Shown in pieces: positions 10,344-20,821 of a stretch of 64,000 nucleotides of DNA. Numbering within the stretch: position 1 is the first letter of the stretch; each line of letters opens with the position of its first letter. Made by a program: the position numbers and the translations under genes. This DNA is from Nemophila menziesii. Lineage: Eukaryota > Streptophyta > Magnoliopsida > Boraginales > Hydrophyllaceae. A model generated the notes under the pieces. The model did no database searches. It was given only the letters and a program-made list of their open reading frames with translations, and was not told the origin of the DNA. The DNA lies in the NCBI GenBank assembly GCA_029959085.1, contig JARWIR010000005.1, forward strand, positions 9,736,501 to 9,800,500, written 5' to 3'.

Positions 10344-11630
10344 CTAACCTGAAGGTAATATGTATATGATACATTTAGATTTACACTTTTGTGTCTTAAC
10401 TGATGCTTTAATATATTATTTACTTGTATATCCTTCACTTGAGATGTCCACTACACCTTTGATGGATTTTGGAAGGGAGGTAAGCAGAAGACTTGAGATT
10501 TTGGGCTGAAAAGAAGCTATGAACAGTCGAGAGGAGAGAGGTTATGACACGAAAACAAAACAAAGACACATAAAAAAATGACATTTCACAAGATATACAT
10601 ACGGTTTGTAGCTGGAAATTAACATTATACACACAATGATCATCAGTATACCCAAGAAAAACACAAGGGAGGACTTAGGACTTAGCTTATTTTGTTTGTA
10701 TAGCATCGACAACCAAACATTCGCATGAATAATTAATCAAGAAGGCAAATAAAAGAGCAAGGCATAAAGATTTTTGTAGGGAATGCTTCAAGCCACGTGA
10801 ACCCAATGATAATCAACAAAAATAAAATGAAATTTGGGATAAGGAACTAACTAGATGCTTAATGAATTAATTCTATGGGGTACCAGACAAAACAAAAGGT
10901 AACTGTAGCTTTGCCCCTGCAAGTAACTGAAGGACGAGATAATGAAGGAAAGCCATTTATTACTCACAAGTAAAGGTAAATGGTTAGAAATACAAGGATT
11001 TAAGAGGCATCGCCGTATGAGCGTTATCCAAAAAGGATCAGGAAAGAAGCTGAATTTCTAAGGCTTGATAAAACAACCAAGATCACCGCGGTCTAAGACC
11101 TCATAGACACCCTAGTCAGCATCTGAGAAATCAGAGCTTACCAAAACAAATAAAGAGGAAAATCTAGTAGAGGTTCTAGAAGTCTTTCTTTTCCCCAAAA
11201 AATATGAAGAGACAACTTTACATGTTAAAACATCAAAGGGCGGTATAGAGAATATATCATGTTTTGCCAAAAAAACTCTTGGAGAATGGGTTACTAAATC
11301 TATCTACGTTATAGGAAGGATGGAAACCCAATAACTTTGGGTCAAGGCCAATTCTATCAACAAAAAGACATTCGTCCTTCACCCCATCCCGGACCTCCAA
11401 AGACTTATCAACAACAATCCAAAAACCATTAAAAGACCCATCACCCTATTTAAGAGTTTCAGTTGACAAGTTCAGATTTGGGATTCCAGAAAACACATTC
11501 CAGGGCAAGCAATAAGGGAAGGAAGGCTAGTAGATATATAAGCTAGGATTTAAAAGACGAGACAGTCAATATATACAAGGCATTAGTAGATACAAATACA
11601 AACAAATAATATTAATCTCCTTGAAAAAAA
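10341..11630. other. Spacer with decayed minus-strand coding-like stretch
   Basis: No intact gene. On the minus strand, about 11520 down to 11080, the translation stays open for long runs (NVFSGIPNLNLSTETLK, FNGFWIVVDKSLEV, FHPSYNVDRFSNPFS) with one stop and one frame change. This looks like a decayed exon but I do not recognise the protein. The remainder is purine-rich on the plus strand and unremarkable. Confidence 0.35.
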
Positions 11631-11634
11631 TTAA

Positions 11635-12430
11635 GAACCTCAACTCCACAATCCATCCAGGAACAACCAAATTCCACTAAAGACTCAGACTAGCATTAGT
11701 AGATACAAATACAAACAAAGCAAAAACAAAAATAAAGAAGAAATGAACAGGATGAAACTAAAAACAAAGAATATTAATCTCAGAATCACAACGAGCAGAC
11801 AAAAAGGAGGAATCAAGAAATTAAATGAAAGGGAAAAAATTGATAAACTACATGAAAGCGAAGGATGAAACCAGGTGAAAAAAAATTCAAAAATCAACAA
11901 ACCATTTTATTAACAACAAGCAAAACTAAAAACAGAAATAACATAATTAAAAAAGATATACAAGAAAATAGAAGAAGAATAACAGGATAGGTCAAAGAGG
12001 AAGAGCAAACCCTTCTTTGCACGGATCCTAAGAAACTTGATAAACTAGTATAGAATTATCAGTGATCAAAAGAGAGAAATTATGCAAGAAGAGAAGCCCT
12101 AACCCGAAGTTTTGATTTCATATGATCATCCTTTCTCTCTCTAATCTTAGTAGCTTGTAACAACATCTACTCCATAACATATCATTCATACTATGTCTAC
12201 CCCTATATGCTCTGAAAATGATTTTATATAAAAAAATTTGAATAAATACAAGCATAAATAAAACTGGTACGAGGACAACCAGTGTCTCTTGCCAAACTTA
12301 AATCAAACCTTACACCCATAATTCGAACAAAATTTTTAAACAAACACAAACGTAATCTACTATATTCTACTTCATCATAGAGCAAGGAGGGGCTTGTGAG
12401 CAAACTTGCGTCTTTAATACACTTAACCTC
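11635..12430. repeat. Second copy of F-box downstream arm
   Basis: Duplicate of 6340-7480, lying in the same position relative to F-box copy 2 as the first does to copy 1. The duplicated unit therefore spans gene plus about 1 kb of 3' flank, with a period near 5.3 kb between copies 1 and 2. Confidence 0.65.
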
Positions 12431-12518
12431 CTGCATCAGTTTGAAAATCAAACAAAATAGTAAGGGTGTGTTTAAAAGTTGGGAAACAAACCTTGAAACA
12501 AAATAAACATACACAAAC
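12431..12518 (-). other. 3'-UTR intron of F-box copy 2
   Basis: Minus strand: TATAAG|GTTTGTGTATG to CAAACTGATGCAG|GAGG, 88 nt, starting 32 nt after the stop codon. It is homologous to the 3'-UTR intron of copy 1. Confidence 0.55.
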
Positions 12519-12550
12519 CTTATAGAGCAACGACACTAGAAATTCAGAGT

Positions 12551-13897
12551 TTAATTCCTTTCCTCAAATTCAGCCCTCATGTTATCTTTTGAGTAGATTT
12601 TTGATGTAGACATACTGATCTTTCGTGGACGTCCTGTTGTCATTAAAGACAAATTGTTCATGGGAACCAAGCTTTCGACATGAGCACGGCAAAACTTAAG
12701 ATTCATTTTAAGCTCTTCAGGTTTATGCAATTCTCTCGTATTAACATTGTAAAGTATGACTCCTTCTAGTGCACATAAGACCAATAGCTCACCGTTTCCC
12801 AACCATCCAAAAGGATAGAACATTTTATCTTGGCAAGACCTTAACGATTTACTAATATCGGATAGTCTATCCCATTGCCCTTGCCCATGTCCAGTTTGTA
12901 GATCTTTCAGCAACCAAAACTCATATGTATAAATCTCTACTTTCTTAACCAAGCAAAGAGAACTTCCTATTGTAAAAACATGACAATACCCCCCATTACT
13001 AGGGAATTGAGCAATATCTGGCAGTCTTTCCCATTGTCCATGCCCAGTTTTTAGATCTTTCAGCAACCAAAACTCAAATGAATCAGAGTTTACATTATTA
13101 ACCGAATTCCCCATTGCGAATGCAAGACCATTTGTTATTTGATATAAAATATTGTTATTATTCAATAGAGGAGGAAGGTGAAGTTGCTGTCTAAATGTCT
13201 CATTTTCCATGTCAAAACAAAGGATAAATGGGACTGGTCTAGACTGTATCCAATACAAGTAACCTCCCATAGATATTGCGTAAATTTTGGATAACTGCTC
13301 AGAAGAAGATGTTAACTGACTCATATCAACCTTTCTCCACCCCTTATCAACCCCTACGGTTAGTATTAATTGTCTTTTTTTTCCTGAGTAAAAAACTTTG
13401 TATAACCTAGATGCAGCAGCATATGCAAGGTACCAGGAACCCGAACAATTGTGACCAGGATTTAGAGGGAGGGGCAAGTACTGTTTCGTAACAAGATTTG
13501 CAACATAACTGGACCAATGAGAATTGTGATATTTAGGACCAACTACTAAAACTAACCCATTACAACTCGCGCGAATCTTATCAATACACTTAAAGTTTAG
13601 CTCCTTCACCTCAACACTACAACCATGTTCTAACGTTGAAGTTGGTTTAAGAATATAATATTTGCTGTTTCTGTAATATAGGAAGCCAGTAGGGGAATTT
13701 TTTAGATGGGAAGAAATAAAAGAAGGGGATTGGATAATGTTATACCAATCTCTACAAACAAATTTCATTACATTATATAAAACATCCGCAGGAAGGCAAA
13801 GGAGGATAATTCTTATGAGATCATCCGGAAGACACTGTTGAGCACTTTCCGTGTTCCTCCTCCTACTACTTCTACCCCCACCGTCGTCTATATTCAT
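12551..13897 (-). CDS. F-box protein with F-box-associated domain, cluster copy 2, internal duplication
   Basis: 448-residue putative SCF substrate adaptor, about 35-48 residues longer than copies 3 and 4. The F-box is at about residues 20-62 (CLPDDLIRIILLCLPADVL). Then come SCNGLVLVVGP, NLVTKQYLPLPL, LTVGVDKGWRKVDMSQL, GGYLYWI and LCFDMENETFRQQL. The extra length is a tandem duplication of about 53 residues: SFEFWLLKDLKTGHGQWE is followed by YEFWLLKDLQTGHGQGQW, where the paralogs have a single EFWLLKD block. The frame is open throughout. The leader intron ends directly at the ATG. The substrate is unknown. Confidence 0.85.
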   Translation of the reverse strand: MNIDDGGGRSSRRRNTESAQQCLPDDLIRIILLCLPADVLYNVMKFVCRDWYNIIQSPSFISSHLKNSPTGFLYYRNSKYYILKPTSTLEHGCSVEVKELNFKCIDKIRASCNGLVLVVGPKYHNSHWSSYVANLVTKQYLPLPLNPGHNCSGSWYLAYAAASRLYKVFYSGKKRQLILTVGVDKGWRKVDMSQLTSSSEQLSKIYAISMGGYLYWIQSRPVPFILCFDMENETFRQQLHLPPLLNNNNILYQITNGLAFAMGNSVNNVNSDSFEFWLLKDLKTGHGQWERLPDIAQFPSNGGYCHVFTIGSSLCLVKKVEIYTYEFWLLKDLQTGHGQGQWDRLSDISKSLRSCQDKMFYPFGWLGNGELLVLCALEGVILYNVNTRELHKPEELKMNLKFCRAHVESLVPMNNLSLMTTGRPRKISMSTSKIYSKDNMRAEFEERN

Positions 13898-14131
13898 CTC
13901 TATTACAAGAAAGAATATTAAAAATATAATTGTTTAGTTTATGCTGATAATTTTTTTGTTAATTGCTCAATATTACAGATTTATTCCAGCAATTAAAAAA
14001 TAACAACACTCGGTTAATCTAATTGCTAACGATGAGTATAACAAAGTATATTCAAAAACTGTATTAGAAAATAGATAAAAAATATATATAATGATCCACG
14101 AAACAAGAGTTTATGTCTTTGATTAAATTAC
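13898..14131 (-). other. Leader intron of F-box copy 2
   Basis: Minus strand: donor TAATCAG|GTAATTTAATC, acceptor CTTGTAATAGAG|ATG. It contains the conserved block TTGCTCAATATTACAGATTT. Confidence 0.55.
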
Positions 14132-14373
14132 CTGATTAGAGATTTATAAACTTATAGTTTAAATGGAAGATGAATTGAGCTCTAAAATATAAGCGAGAGA
14201 GAAATTCGACACTTTATTTCTTGTAGAATAAGTTGTAACCCTAGTAGTGATTTGGTATACGTGTGGATTTATATTTTATATTTCTTCCGAGTAACAAACA
14301 AATATATAAATATTTAATAAGTAGTATCAAATATGATATATTACCCTATATATATATATACTCAAAATTAAAT

Positions 14374-14551
14374 GAGTAATGTTGGATACCATTCTAAATT
14401 ACATTACCTTTTCATTGCATCCTATGTGAATTTCAAATAGACTAATCATATAATTTCTTTTTCTTGATTTATCATTTTCTTTTTCTATGATTGATCCACA
14501 TAGGAGGCGATCAAAGAGTGATATGATTTGAGATGATATCCAGCATTACTC
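14374..14551. mobile_element. Mutator-type MITE, 178 bp
   Basis: Terminal inverted repeats GAGTAATGTTGGATACCAT on the left and GAGTAATGCTGGATATCAT read inward from the right, continuing with mismatches for about 30 bp. It is flanked on both sides by the identical 9-bp AAATTAAAT (14365-14373 and 14552-14560), the duplication size typical of Mutator elements. There is no coding content. It lies in the promoter side of F-box copy 2. Confidence 0.75.
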
Positions 14552-14616
14552 AAATTAAATATATGAAACAAGATAATCATACTTGTTAGTATGCAACCTT
14601 ATACGTTTACCGTTTT

Positions 14617-14836
14617 ATGCCCGTTTGGGATTGTTTATTTTAGAATTAAAAGCATTTTATAGTTAAAATTAAAATATTTGTAAAAAATAATTTAAAGATA
14701 TTTTGATATCTAAAATCACTTCTAATATAATTATTTATCTAGTGTTTTTTCTAAAAGTGATTTTAAAAGTCTAAAATATTCTTATTGATCTAAAATCATT
14801 TCAAAAAATTATTTAAAAAGCAATCCCAAACATACC
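14617..14836. mobile_element. Foldback MITE, about 220 bp
   Basis: Imperfect terminal inverted repeats: CCCGTTTGGGATTG on the left, and GTATGTTTGGGATTGC when read inward from the right. It is AT-rich with no coding content. The exact ends and target duplication are not resolved. Confidence 0.5.
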
Positions 14837-15211
14837 TGAAACAAAGATAATTATTTCACCTTGTAAATAGCAAAGAAACAAAAATAAAGACGAAATTTGA
14901 ATTTTCTCCCAACAAAACGATGTATCAAAATCCCTAGGTCTGTGCCACCCACTGAACGAAGGCCAACTTTATCAAAGTGTGCTGCTTACTTCCGGTTTTA
15001 ATGTATAGAAAGCACAAGACAAAAATATTTATACATCAAAGTTTCAAACTATACCATATCCAAGCTCTACAAGTACTAGAAGAGAAATAACCGAACATAT
15101 ATCATCAAAACAATAATAAGGTGTGGCTAATTTTAGCTTCCAACTAATAAAAAAATTGCTTCCACTTAGACTTGTGGACAAGCATACGCCTTTGATACAC
15201 ATACCCTGATC

Positions 15212-15356
15212 CTGCATCAGTTTAAACATCAAACAAAACAATAAGGGCGTGTTTTTATGATATATTTTGTTTCTATGGAAATTAAAGAAGGAAATCAAAT
15301 AGTATAAAACTAATATATGAAGAAAATTAATTTTATCAGACAGTATATACACTAAC
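15212..15356 (-). other. 3'-UTR intron of F-box copy 3
   Basis: Minus strand: GTATAAG|GTTAGTGTATA to TAAACTGATGCAG|GATCAG, 145 nt. It is longer than in copies 1 and 2 because of extra AT-rich sequence near the donor. Confidence 0.5.
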
Positions 15357-15381
15357 CTTATACGCAAAGATATTAGCCATT

Positions 15382-16623
15382 TCATGATGGTTCCTCAAAT
15401 TCAAGCCTCATGTTATCTTTTGAGTAGAGTTTTGATTTACATCTTCTGATATAACGTGGATGTATATCTAAGAACAAATTGTTCAAGGGAACCAAGCTTT
15501 CGACATGACCATAAGATATCGAGATCCAGCAATACCTATCAATTTCTTCAAGTTTATGGACTTGTCCAGTTTTAATATTGTACAATAAGACTCCGTCTGG
15601 TCCACGTAAGACCAAAAGCTCCCCGCTTCGTAACAAGCCACACGGAGTAATCCACCCAACATGGCGAGATCTTATCAATCTACTAATAGCACAATCTTGA
15701 GCCTTTAAATTAATAATTGGCAATTTTTTCCATTGTCCATCTCCACTTTTTGGATCTTTTAGCAACCACAACTGAAATGAATAAATGTCTACATGCTCAC
15801 ACAAACAAAGAGAACTCCCCATTTTGAAAATACGACCATCCGTAACATAATAACTATTATTAATGTCATTACTATCAAATAGAGGAGGTAGAGGAAGTTG
15901 CTCATTAAATGTTTCAGTTTCCATATTAAAACTTAGGATAAATGGCACTTGTCTAGTCTGTACCCAATACACGAAACCTCCTATACGAATTGAGGAAATA
16001 TGGAATAACTTGTTAAAAGATGTTAATTGGCTAATATCAACTTTTCTCCAATCATGGTCAACACCTACAGTTAATATCAACATTTGCCTTCCTATGTAAA
16101 CAATTTTGTACACCCTAGATGCTGGAGTATATGCAAGATACCAATCATTTGTAGAATTAAGACATGGAAATAGAGGGAGAGGCAACTGCTGTTTTGTTAC
16201 AAGATTTGCAACATAACAGGGGAATTTAGAACTTCTATCTCCAGGGCCAAGTATGAAAACTAAGCCATTACAACTGGCTTTAATATTACAAGCGCACTTG
16301 AATTTTAGCTCCTTCACCTCAACGCCACATCCATGGTCAGATATTGGTTTAAGAATATAACTTCTCTTATATGTGGAGGTGACGTCGTTAATATAGAGAC
16401 CCACGGTTGAGTTTTGAAGATGCATAGAAATAAAAGAAGGGGACTGAATAATGTCATACCATTTCCTACAAACGAACCTCATCACGTTATATAAAATATC
16501 AGCTGGAAGGAAAAGGAAAATCTTAATTAAGAGATCATCGGGAAGACACCCTTGGATTTCCGTCCTCCTTCTCATCTTATTCCTCGTACTGTTACTGCTA
16601 CTTCTACACTCGTATATATTCAT
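15382..16623 (-). CDS. F-box protein with F-box-associated domain, cluster copy 3
   Basis: 413-residue putative SCF adaptor with an intact frame. The F-box is at about residues 25-66 (CLPDDLLIKIFLFLPADIL, FVCRKWYDIIQSPSFI). The C-terminal domain carries SCNGLVFILGPG, NLVTKQQLPLPL, LTVGVDHDWRKVDISQL, GGFVYWV, FNMETETFNEQLPLPPL and a single QLWLLKDPKSGDGQWK block, and ends RLEFEEPS. It is the most diverged of the four copies. The AG of the leader intron lies directly before the ATG. It presumably binds a SKP1-like protein through the F-box; the target is not predictable. Confidence 0.85.
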   Translation of the reverse strand: MNIYECRSSSNSTRNKMRRRTEIQGCLPDDLLIKIFLFLPADILYNVMRFVCRKWYDIIQSPSFISMHLQNSTVGLYINDVTSTYKRSYILKPISDHGCGVEVKELKFKCACNIKASCNGLVFILGPGDRSSKFPCYVANLVTKQQLPLPLFPCLNSTNDWYLAYTPASRVYKIVYIGRQMLILTVGVDHDWRKVDISQLTSFNKLFHISSIRIGGFVYWVQTRQVPFILSFNMETETFNEQLPLPPLFDSNDINNSYYVTDGRIFKMGSSLCLCEHVDIYSFQLWLLKDPKSGDGQWKKLPIINLKAQDCAISRLIRSRHVGWITPCGLLRSGELLVLRGPDGVLLYNIKTGQVHKLEEIDRYCWISISYGHVESLVPLNNLFLDIHPRYIRRCKSKLYSKDNMRLEFEEPS

Positions 16624-18454
16624 CTGTTATTATAGAAAAGCAAAAAATAAATAAAAATCATGAGACGAATACTAGAATGTATTAAAGAAAAAGTGTCAAA
16701 GTTGTCAAGATTTTTCCAGTTAATAAGAGATTTATTTGGCGCATTAGTTGTTGGGGAGAGGTGGAGCAGTCAACAAGGCCAAGCAGTCAAATTTTTAAAT
16801 CATGGTTATTAATTATTATAATAATAAGATATTTAATATTATTACATTACATAGTTAGTTATTATATATAATTTAAATGAACTTAAAACATAGAAGAATA
16901 TCATAATATTTTTTTTCAAATATTTAATTATATCAAAATGCATAATAAGGAAAACACAAAATATTATCCAACACCACAAGCGGTTTGAGTTAACTGGGCG
17001 GAGAAAAAACCCTCAAATCACCAAACAACGTGCCAACAAGTTTGTGTTTAGCAACTCAGTCAACTACTCTATTACCTTTGCAACTAACAAAGGAAAAAAA
17101 ATGGTTCACACAATTCCATAGTACCGTAAATCGATTTAATAATATTACAACAATCGAAAATACTACACGGAAGTTTAGAAATTAAGGGTTTCACTATATA
17201 TGATTATTATAATATAATTGATCAATAAAAATATAGAACCATCTAAATTTGAATTGAAAAAAAAAATCTATGAAATAACAGATGATTGTCTTGAATAACT
17301 TAATATTTTTCAATAAAATAGAGGATGGTTTATTGCTTTATTATTTGTGATGTACATATATATATACACAACAACTGTTAAGCAAATTGTCATTTAAAAT
17401 AATTATGTAATTCCAATATAATCTCCATCAATATGTCAGAATTTTTTATTACATATTTGAGTAACATTACCACTAATAATTAAATTTGAAAATTGCTCAA
17501 TATTACAGATTTATTTTTCAAGATAAAAAATGAATTTTACTGTAATTGAGTTATTCATTTAAATTCAAATTCAAAATGATCATGCATAACAAATGAATGC
17601 AGGGTGGAGTTAGGATTTTTAATTAAAAATCTCAAAAGGTTTAGAAATAGCGTCTCTGAAATTTCTTTTACAAATTAATTGCATTATAGGTTCTTATATT
17701 ATGTAAAAAAAATGAATTGTAAATCCATATAGAATGCAAAAATTACATTATATATCTTTATATTATGCAAAAGTGATATTATAAACCTTGATATTGATTT
17801 TTTCGAATTAATTACACTATGAGTATGAGTGACTATTTACAAAATAACCTATATTTTATTATAGAAAAAATAAAATAATCATTCGTATAAAATAGATTAT
17901 AACTCACAAAAATAAATTTTACAAGTTAGGGAAACCAAGTGAAAGTTCTAGAAAAAAATCTGGGGGGAAGGGGTGCGGGGCGATGCCCTCTTCCCAACAG
18001 AGCAATGCATAACTCCGTCACTATATGAATATGTGTTTTGAATTACTCGAAAACATCTAAAGATGATTTGCTACTTGATTATCTGAGACATACAATGATG
18101 TATATCTAGATTCACAAGAACAATTTAGGTAACTACTAATTTCAATGAAGACAATGTTAATCTACGTATAACTAATCAAATATATACACATATACCAGTT
18201 TATGAGATAAAATTTGATAACAGATTGGGTAATAGATCATCACTAATGAATAAATTTGATAATGCTCAATATTGCATATTTATCTAATAAGTTCCAAATA
18301 ACAACCCAGAATAATATAATTACAATTGAGTCTTTAATTGAAATTCAAAAGAATAAAATATGTATAACATGTAAAATAGACATTAATTCTTTTTTTAAAT
18401 AAGCATATAAGAATTATCAAAATTAAAAAAGTGAGTGTAGTGGAAAAAATGAAA
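16624..18454 (-). other. Long leader region of F-box copy 3 with two relic leader blocks
   Basis: Upstream of copy 3 the block TTGCTCAATATTACAGATTT (the leader-intron signature of copies 1, 2 and 4) occurs at about 17493, and a diverged form, ATGCTCAATATTGCATATTT, at about 18252. A possible donor, TTTAAG|GTTTCA, is near 18454, which would make a 1.8-kb leader intron ending at the ATG. Alternatively these are remnants of lost tandem copies. An hAT-like MITE (17600-18023) has inserted between them. Confidence 0.4.
17600..18023. mobile_element. hAT-like MITE, about 424 bp
   Basis: Ends CAGGGTGGAGTTAGG and, read inward from the right, TAGTGACGGAGTTATG, the CAGGGG(C)GGAG type of end seen in plant hAT MITEs. 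The flanking octamers AATGAATG and TATGAATA match at 6 of 8 positions. There is no coding content. Confidence 0.5.
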
Positions 18455-18455
18455 C

Positions 18456-20480
18456 CTTAAATCGATCTGTTGTTCTCTTCTCGTGATCTATAATGATCTA
18501 TTTCAAATTTATGGAACGAATGCCAAGAATGAGAATAACTGTAGGCGTGTAGTAAAACTGCAGATGTGAAGAATGAAAATGAGGGAGGAAGATGTATATT
18601 GATAACTGGTGAGTTATCTTTTTCATTTTTGTTTAAGTAATTTTCCTTTTTTACTTGTATTCAAATTTCATTTCGCGCTTATAACCAATTAAAAATTCTT
18701 GGAAATCTAAATTTTTTTAGAAAATTATATAAGTCATTAGTCTCCGTATTAAAAAATTTGAAAAAACAACCTTAGATTTTAAAGAATTGAGATATACCAC
18801 AAAGTTAACCTAAAACAATTAATATTTTTAAATATTAAATACCTTTAAATATATTTGTTTCTTAATAAAAAAACAAAAATCAGTATCTTTCAAAAGAGTG
18901 GGTTAAGAATGAGACAAAGAAAAAGATAGTTTTTTCAACTAATTTCAAAAAAATGAATTGGTTAATTTATTTAATGGAAAAGATATAACCATATGAAGAA
19001 AAAATAATATTTTTAAAAAGTATGTCAACCTTAAAGGACATATACAGGGTTTATACCTCTGTGGAAACCCAGCGTTTTAAAAATTGACACTTGATTGTCT
19101 AGGACTTAAAAAGTGACAAATAAGTACCCAAGTTTTTATTTTATGTTTTCTGTTAGTACACACCGTTATTTTTTACGTTAAGTGACGTGGCGATTGAGTT
19201 ATATCTTTCGTAGTACCAAGTTTTCCAAATTTGACAAATAAGTGCCCGAATTTTCAAAAATGTGTAAAAACTTAGGCACTTATTTGTCAAATCTTGAAAC
19301 CTAGCTTGGTACTAAGGAAGATATAACGCATTCGCATACTTATTCGTCTCTACCACATATCATTCTCTTAAATCATTTTCGGTACTCAATGAAGTCATGA
19401 AAACACTCTTATCCTTTAATTTTTTTCCAAAAAGATGAAAAAGTTATATTTATTTTTAAATAAAGAAATATTAAAAGAAGAAGGGTAATACAAATAGTTC
19501 AACCAATTTAATAATTATTATCTAAATCTCCTAAAAATTAATTAAAATGGGAATGGATCTGGAAACCGGTTATCAGAAAGAAATCACACTTAAAAACCTT
19601 AAAAAACAATCACTCCGTTCCTATATTTAGAAACATGTATAACAAAATTATAAGTTTTATGTTTTAAAATATCACGAATTTTAAGCAAGAGAGAACACAT
19701 CTTCCTGCAAGCATTGGGAACCTTTTGGAGGTCTTGGACAATCACAAGGCATCGATTGAGATAATAACATGATATTTTTACTGAACAGGTCCTGAATACA
19801 CCCTCCCCATGTCCTTTCTTAACCCCACTTACCTTCTATCCCTACTAAAGACCTCAAATAAGATTTTAAACTATAAAAAGAAAATCTTTTTCCCATTATA
19901 CCCCTTTTTTGTTTCTTTTTTCCTATATATATATTTAAGAGTAAATATATTTAAGAAAATTACTAGTGAACATCTTTCTGCTGCACATCTTAATTTAATG
20001 CATAAAATTGATCTATTGGTCCTGTGTTAGTCAAGTGATGCCTATCTGAATAAAATTCCATCAACTCATTCACGCTTACACAGTAACTCAATTATCATAT
20101 GAGATATGTCTTATGGTTATAAATGTTTTTCTTTTCTATCACAAATCTAAGAAAATTATAATTTGATATAATATTTTGTCTTTTATTCGTCAGCTAACCA
20201 TCATAAAAGAAATATATGGATTGTCATATTATCATAAAAAAAAAATGTTTAGAACTACATTTAATAAATTTTAAGGTTATTGGTAATTTAAAATCTTAGT
20301 ATTTAATCTATTTATTTTAGGTAAATTATTTTAATGGATTTGTTTAATAACCATGATTAAAGGTTAGCTATTAAATATGAGATTTCTATCATTGATTATA
20401 TTCAATGACACGTGGCGTTAATCTAAATGCGTATTACGTGAAATTACGTGGAAGGTGTATTCCAGGGGATTTAAATCCTT
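18456..20480. other. AT-rich spacer between F-box copies 3 and 4
   Basis: No gene seen. It contains the long inverted repeat 19198-19327 and, at about 19759-19870, a stretch resembling the left end of the Mutator family at 39111 (GAGATAATAACA, then AGGTCCTGAATACACCC, then CTACTAAAGACCTCAAATAA). The right end of that element was not found. Short 3'-flank homology to the other F-box copies starts about 20490. Confidence 0.4.
19198..19327. repeat. Long near-perfect inverted repeat (hairpin)
   Basis: The left arm starts GTTATATCTTTCGTAGTACC and the right arm read backwards starts GTTATATCTTCCTTAGTACC. Both continue through a shared TTTGACAAATAAGTGCC. The arms are about 50 bp with few mismatches and a loop of about 24 bp. 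This is a MITE core or a possible small-RNA precursor; transcription is not shown by the sequence. Confidence 0.75.
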
Positions 20481-20821
20481 CTCTTTCTAAGGCATAACAT
20501 ATCAATCACACTACGTCCAGGAGTACCCATATACTTTCTGAAAATATTTTAGAACTTTATAATATATTATAAAATAAAAACAAAATTTAAACAAACAAAA
20601 TATTTTAATTAAAAAAAAAAACAATCATAAACATAAACTGGTATGAGGATAATCGAGTGTCTCTTGGTCATAGAGTAAGGAGGTTACCTTGATCCTTCAC
20701 CGATTTAAACATTTAAACAAAACAGTAAAGAGTGTGTTTAAAAGTTGGGAAAAAAACCTAAAAAATATTAAATATACACAAAACTAATAGAACAAGGGCA
20801 CTAGAAATTCAGAGTCAGAGT

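Noticed and set aside
19809..20030. 73-codon plus-strand ORF
   Set aside because: Overlaps a Mutator-end-like stretch and poly-T runs; no motif or conservation visible.
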